DNA of 64,000 bases, taken from Salinibaculum rarum (GTDB taxonomy: Archaea; Halobacteriota; Halobacteria; Halobacteriales; Haloarculaceae). The notes beneath the pieces are model-generated. The model did not search any database and was not told the DNA's origin. It was given only the letters and a program-made list of their open reading frames with translations. Made by a program: the position numbers and the translations under genes. Shown one piece after another: positions 61,295 to 64,000 of this stretch; positions within the stretch are counted from its first letter, which is position 1, and each line of letters starts with the position of its first letter. Where the stretch lies: the NCBI RefSeq assembly GCF_030505615.1, contig NZ_CP129992.1, positions 2,790,001 to 2,854,000 on the forward strand, given 5' to 3'.

Positions 61295-62577
61295 GCACGA
61301 ACTACAACGGCTACGTCACCGAAACGGAAATCGACGGCAGCGACGACGGCCCACTCGCCGGGAAGACCGTCGCTGTCAAGGACAACATCTCTACGGAGGG
61401 CGTGCGGACCACCTGCGGGTCGGCGATGCTCGACGACTACGTCCCACCGTACGACGCCACCGTTGTCCAGCGTCTCAAGGAGTCGGGCGCGACCATCCCC
61501 GGCAAGACGAACATGGACGAGTTCGGGATGGGAACGACGACCGAGACCTCGGCGTTCGGTGCGACCGAGAACCCCGCCGCCGAGGGCCACGTCCCCGGCG
61601 GATCCTCCGGTGGCTCTGCCGCCGTCGTCGCCGCCGGTGACGCCGATATGGCACTTGGCACCGACACCGGTGGGTCGGTCCGCTGTCCCGCCGCTTTCTG
61701 TGGCGTCGTCGGCATCAAACCCACCTACGGCCTTGTCTCCCGGTACGGCCTGATTGCCTACGCGAACTCGCTTGAGCAGATTGGGCCACTCGCGCCGACC
61801 GTCGAGGAGGCCGCGCAACTGCTGGAGGTCATCGCCGGCCCGGACGAGAACGACGCGACGACCAGAGATGCCACAGACAACGGGACCGACTACGACTTCG
61901 CGGGCGCTGCCGATGGCGACGTCGAGGGTCTCTCTATCGGCGTCCCCACGGAACTGGTCGAGGGGGCTGACGACGAAGTGGTCGAGACATTCTGGGACGC
62001 CATCGACGAACTCGAAGCCCAGGGCGCGAGCTACCACGAAGTCGAGTTGCCGAGTGTCGAACACGCTGTCGAGGCCTACTACGTCATCGCGATGAGCGAG
62101 GCCTCCTCGAATCTCGCGCGCTTCGACGGCGTTCGCTACGGAACCAGCGGCGGGTACGAGGGCAACTGGAACGACACCTTCGCGAAAGCCCGCGAAGAAG
62201 GGTTCGGCCCGGAGGTCAAACGGCGCATCCTGCTTGGAACGTACGCGCTCTCTGCGGGCTATCAGGACAAATACTACAAGAAGGCACAGGACGCCCGCGC
62301 CTGGGTCAAGCAGGACTTCGACGAGGCACTCTCGGAGGCTGACGTGCTCGCCTCGCCGACGATGCCCATCCCACCGTTCGAGCGCGGCGAGAGTCTCGAC
62401 GACCCGCTGAAGATGTACCTGGCCGACGCCAACACGACGCCGGTCAACCTCGCCAACCTGCCCGCCATCTCGGTGCCTGCTGGCGAGACGAGCGACGGAC
62501 TGCCGGTCGGACTGCAACTCGTCGGACCTGCCTTCGGCGAGAAGACGATTATTCGGGCCGGCAGTGCGCTGGCGTAG
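61291..62577 (+). CDS. gatA: Asp-tRNA(Asn)/Glu-tRNA(Gln) amidotransferase subunit A
   Basis: 428 residues, an amidase-signature enzyme. Catalytic Lys in GKTVAVKDNI, cis-Ser in VPGGSSGGSAAVVAAG, and the nucleophile Ser in LGTDTGGSVRCPAAFCGVVGIKPTYG. It frees ammonia from glutamine for amidation of mischarged Glu-tRNA(Gln) or Asp-tRNA(Asn). A long frame upstream is non-coding for this protein. Length is slightly short of bacterial GatA. Confidence 0.97.
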   Translation: MSTNYNGYVTETEIDGSDDGPLAGKTVAVKDNISTEGVRTTCGSAMLDDYVPPYDATVVQRLKESGATIPGKTNMDEFGMGTTTETSAFGATENPAAEGHVPGGSSGGSAAVVAAGDADMALGTDTGGSVRCPAAFCGVVGIKPTYGLVSRYGLIAYANSLEQIGPLAPTVEEAAQLLEVIAGPDENDATTRDATDNGTDYDFAGAADGDVEGLSIGVPTELVEGADDEVVETFWDAIDELEAQGASYHEVELPSVEHAVEAYYVIAMSEASSNLARFDGVRYGTSGGYEGNWNDTFAKAREEGFGPEVKRRILLGTYALSAGYQDKYYKKAQDARAWVKQDFDEALSEADVLASPTMPIPPFERGESLDDPLKMYLADANTTPVNLANLPAISVPAGETSDGLPVGLQLVGPAFGEKTIIRAGSALA

Positions 62578-62607
62578 TACCGCGAACGACCAGCGGAAGA
62601 GAACCCG

Positions 62608-63723
62608 TTAGCTTTCGTCGAGAACGCTGTCGTAGACCTTTTCGAGGCGGTCGACGGCGTGTTCGGCGCTCGTTCGTTCGCGCCGGTCGAGACAGTGCTC
62701 GCGCAGTCTGTCGCGCTCGTCGAGCGTGCGTTCGATGGCCGTTCGGAACCCCGCAACGTCGTCTGCTGGCGCCTTGTAACCGTTCTCGCCGTCGGTGATG
62801 GTGTCGGCGAGCGCGCCCGCGTCGACGCCAGCGACCGGCGTGCCACAGGCGTTTGCCTCCAGAGCGACGAGTCCCTGTGTCTCGACGGGGCTCGGGAACG
62901 CGAACACGTCGAGTGTCGCGTAGAACTCGGGCAGGTCCTCGCGGTCGAGAAAGCCCAGAAAGCGGGCGTCTACGTCGGCGTCGACCGCGGCCGCTTCGAG
63001 GTCCGCACGGGCCGGGCCATCGCCACCGAACACGAGCGTCACGTCACGGTCGCTGCCGTCGACGGCCGCAACGATGTTGTGCAGTTGTTTCTCGTAGCCG
63101 TGGCGGCCGGTGTAGCCGACGATGGGACCGTCTGGCAGGTCGAACCGGTCCCTGAAGTCGCCGGTGTGTGGCCGGAAGAAATCGGTATCGACGCCGTTGG
63201 GAACGACTTCGATGTCCGCCGAGACGCCGACCTGTTCGCGGACGTGACGGGCAGTCTTCGGACTCGGGACGACGACAGTATCGGACCGGTTCAAGAACGC
63301 CCGTTCGTAAGTCGTCGCCGAGCGCCGAATCACCTTCTCGATGGTCCCGTTGACCGAGAGATACTCCGCGTACTCGGCAGACGGGGTGTGATACGAGGTG
63401 ACAAGCGGTACGTCGAGGTTCCGTGCGAGTCGGACTCCGCCGAGGCCGATGCCAAACGGGGTGTGTGAGTGGACCACGTCGACACGCTGGATAGCGTCGG
63501 GAATCTGTGGAAGGCCGACGCGAAAGCCATCATAAAAGGGGAAGGGCAGGCTCCCGACCGGGAATTCGCCGGCTCCGGCGTCGTAGTCGCTGTTCGGATA
63601 GACGATGTCCATCCGCCCACCGCGACCCTCCCAGCAGTCACGCCAGGTTTTGACAGTGTATGTCACGCCGTTGACTGTCGGCAAGTACGTATCGGTAAAC
63701 GCAGCCACCCGCGGCAGTGTCAT
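62608..63723 (-). CDS. group-4 glycosyltransferase
   Basis: 371 residues, GT-B fold: RVAAFTDTYLPTVNGVTYTVKTW start, HSHTPFGIGLGGVRLA, LVTSYHTPSAEYAEYLS acceptor side, then the nucleotide-sugar half VPNGVDTDFFRPHTGDF, VGYTGRHGYEKQLHNIVAA and the E-x7-E-like SPVETQGLVALEANACGTPVAG. Transfers a sugar (possibly to a glycolipid); the substrate is unknown. Downstream of another glycosyltransferase on the same strand, 26 bp apart, so a sugar or lipid cluster continues to the right. Confidence 0.92.
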   Translation of the reverse strand: MTLPRVAAFTDTYLPTVNGVTYTVKTWRDCWEGRGGRMDIVYPNSDYDAGAGEFPVGSLPFPFYDGFRVGLPQIPDAIQRVDVVHSHTPFGIGLGGVRLARNLDVPLVTSYHTPSAEYAEYLSVNGTIEKVIRRSATTYERAFLNRSDTVVVPSPKTARHVREQVGVSADIEVVPNGVDTDFFRPHTGDFRDRFDLPDGPIVGYTGRHGYEKQLHNIVAAVDGSDRDVTLVFGGDGPARADLEAAAVDADVDARFLGFLDREDLPEFYATLDVFAFPSPVETQGLVALEANACGTPVAGVDAGALADTITDGENGYKAPADDVAGFRTAIERTLDERDRLREHCLDRRERTSAEHAVDRLEKVYDSVLDES

Positions 63724-63749
63724 CCGGTTGGACGTCGGTCACCGCACCT

Positions 63750-64000
63750 CTAATCAGTTGTGACTCGGTGTGGCTCCCCGTCGAGGACGGCGTTGTACAC
63801 CGCCGCGAGTTCCTCGGCCACCCGCTCGATGCTGTGTTCGCGTGCCGTCTCGCGGGCGTTTGCTCCCAGTCGATCGCGCAGGCCCGGATTCGCCGCCAAC
63901 CGGTCTAGGGCCTCGCGAAACTCCGAGAGGTCAGAACACAGCAGGCAGTCCTCACCGTCAGTGTAAAACTCACGGAAGACCGGAAGGTCCCGCAGGATGA
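63750..64000 (-). CDS. glycosyltransferase C-terminus, start outside window
   Basis: The last ~82 residues of a protein that reads from the right edge: REFYTDGEDCLLCSDLSEF, then REALDRLAANPGLRDRLGANARETAREHSIERVAEELAAVYNAVL and a TAG stop at 63750-63752. This is the usual C-terminal helix set of group-4 glycosyltransferases. The rest lies right of the window. It precedes the gene at 62608 in the same direction. Confidence 0.85.
   Translation of the reverse strand, partial: ILRDLPVFREFYTDGEDCLLCSDLSEFREALDRLAANPGLRDRLGANARETAREHSIERVAEELAAVYNAVLDGEPHRVTTD

Overview
The window is about 64 kb of high-GC archaeal chromosome from an extreme halophile (class Halobacteria). The proteins are very acidic. 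The gene set includes TFB, MBF1, LSm-L37e-PurF, CDC48, aRqcH, PGF-CTERM surface anchoring, F420/LLM enzymes and a haloarchaeal BtuFCD. Many genes have an archaeal TATA box 20-30 nt before the start codon, the usual sign of leaderless haloarchaeal transcripts. I cannot fix the genus from sequence alone. Most of the window is housekeeping chromosome. Signs of mobility are limited to one intact insertion sequence and tRNA-3'-end copies beside a tRNA-Leu gene.

Layout. 1-8.5 kb: the end of a REC-PAS-histidine kinase, a VTT membrane protein, a zinc-ribbon regulator, a PH-like coiled-coil protein, a thiolase, purL, an overlapping DUF2249-cupin pair and a stand-alone GluTR-dimerisation-like protein. 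8.7 kb: tRNA-Glu(UUC) with a 31-nt bulge-helix-bulge intron. 8.9-12.2 kb: beta-oxidation genes (HCDH-ECH fusion and acyl-CoA dehydrogenase, divergent). 12.5-15.3 kb: a 7TM histidine kinase split by a 1,113-bp insertion sequence with 9-bp target duplications. 15.4-26.5 kb: a glyco-stalk membrane protein, aRqcH, a zincin, an M42 peptidase, lsm-rpl37e-purF, a membrane kinase, DUF420 and an LLM oxidoreductase. 26.5-35.8 kb: a thioesterase, CDC48 with an Hsp20-like partner, a hydrolase, panB, a stress protein, a PiT transporter behind a small coupled ORF, a HAD phosphatase, a second acyl-CoA dehydrogenase and MBF1. 36 kb: tRNA-Leu(GAG), then an amidohydrolase. 37.6-42 kb: succinate dehydrogenase, with sdhCDB separated from sdhA by an opposing cupin gene. 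42-50.7 kb: MaoC, coxB, btuF/btuCD, a CtaA-half/CtaB fusion, a CxxC membrane protein, a SelT-like protein and MsrB. 50.7-54.5 kb: an LLM/F420 enzyme, a wHTH regulator and a PH/helical-repeat protein. 54.5-55 kb: tRNA-Leu(CAA) with repeated copies of its 3' end. 55-60.9 kb: an inositol-monophosphatase-like enzyme, DUF63, a fused E1-like/YcaO enzyme, a TbsP-like regulator and TFB. 61-64 kb: gatC-gatA and two group-4 glycosyltransferases.

How the genes work together. The thiolase, HCDH-ECH, the two acyl-CoA dehydrogenases, the thioesterase and MaoC form a dispersed fatty-acid/acyl-CoA module. Succinate dehydrogenase, CoxB, heme-o synthase and the membrane protein coupled to it serve respiration. 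aRqcH, CDC48 and the Hsp20-like protein serve protein quality control. Genes are tightly packed: five convergent pairs share a 4-nt stop overlap, and at least six co-directional pairs share ATGA or GTGA. The observations most worth following up are the tRNA-Glu intron, the IS-split kinase, the split sdh locus, the fused YcaO enzyme beside a TbsP-like regulator, the tRNA-Leu att-like copies, and two small leaderless ORFs overlapping the starts of larger genes.
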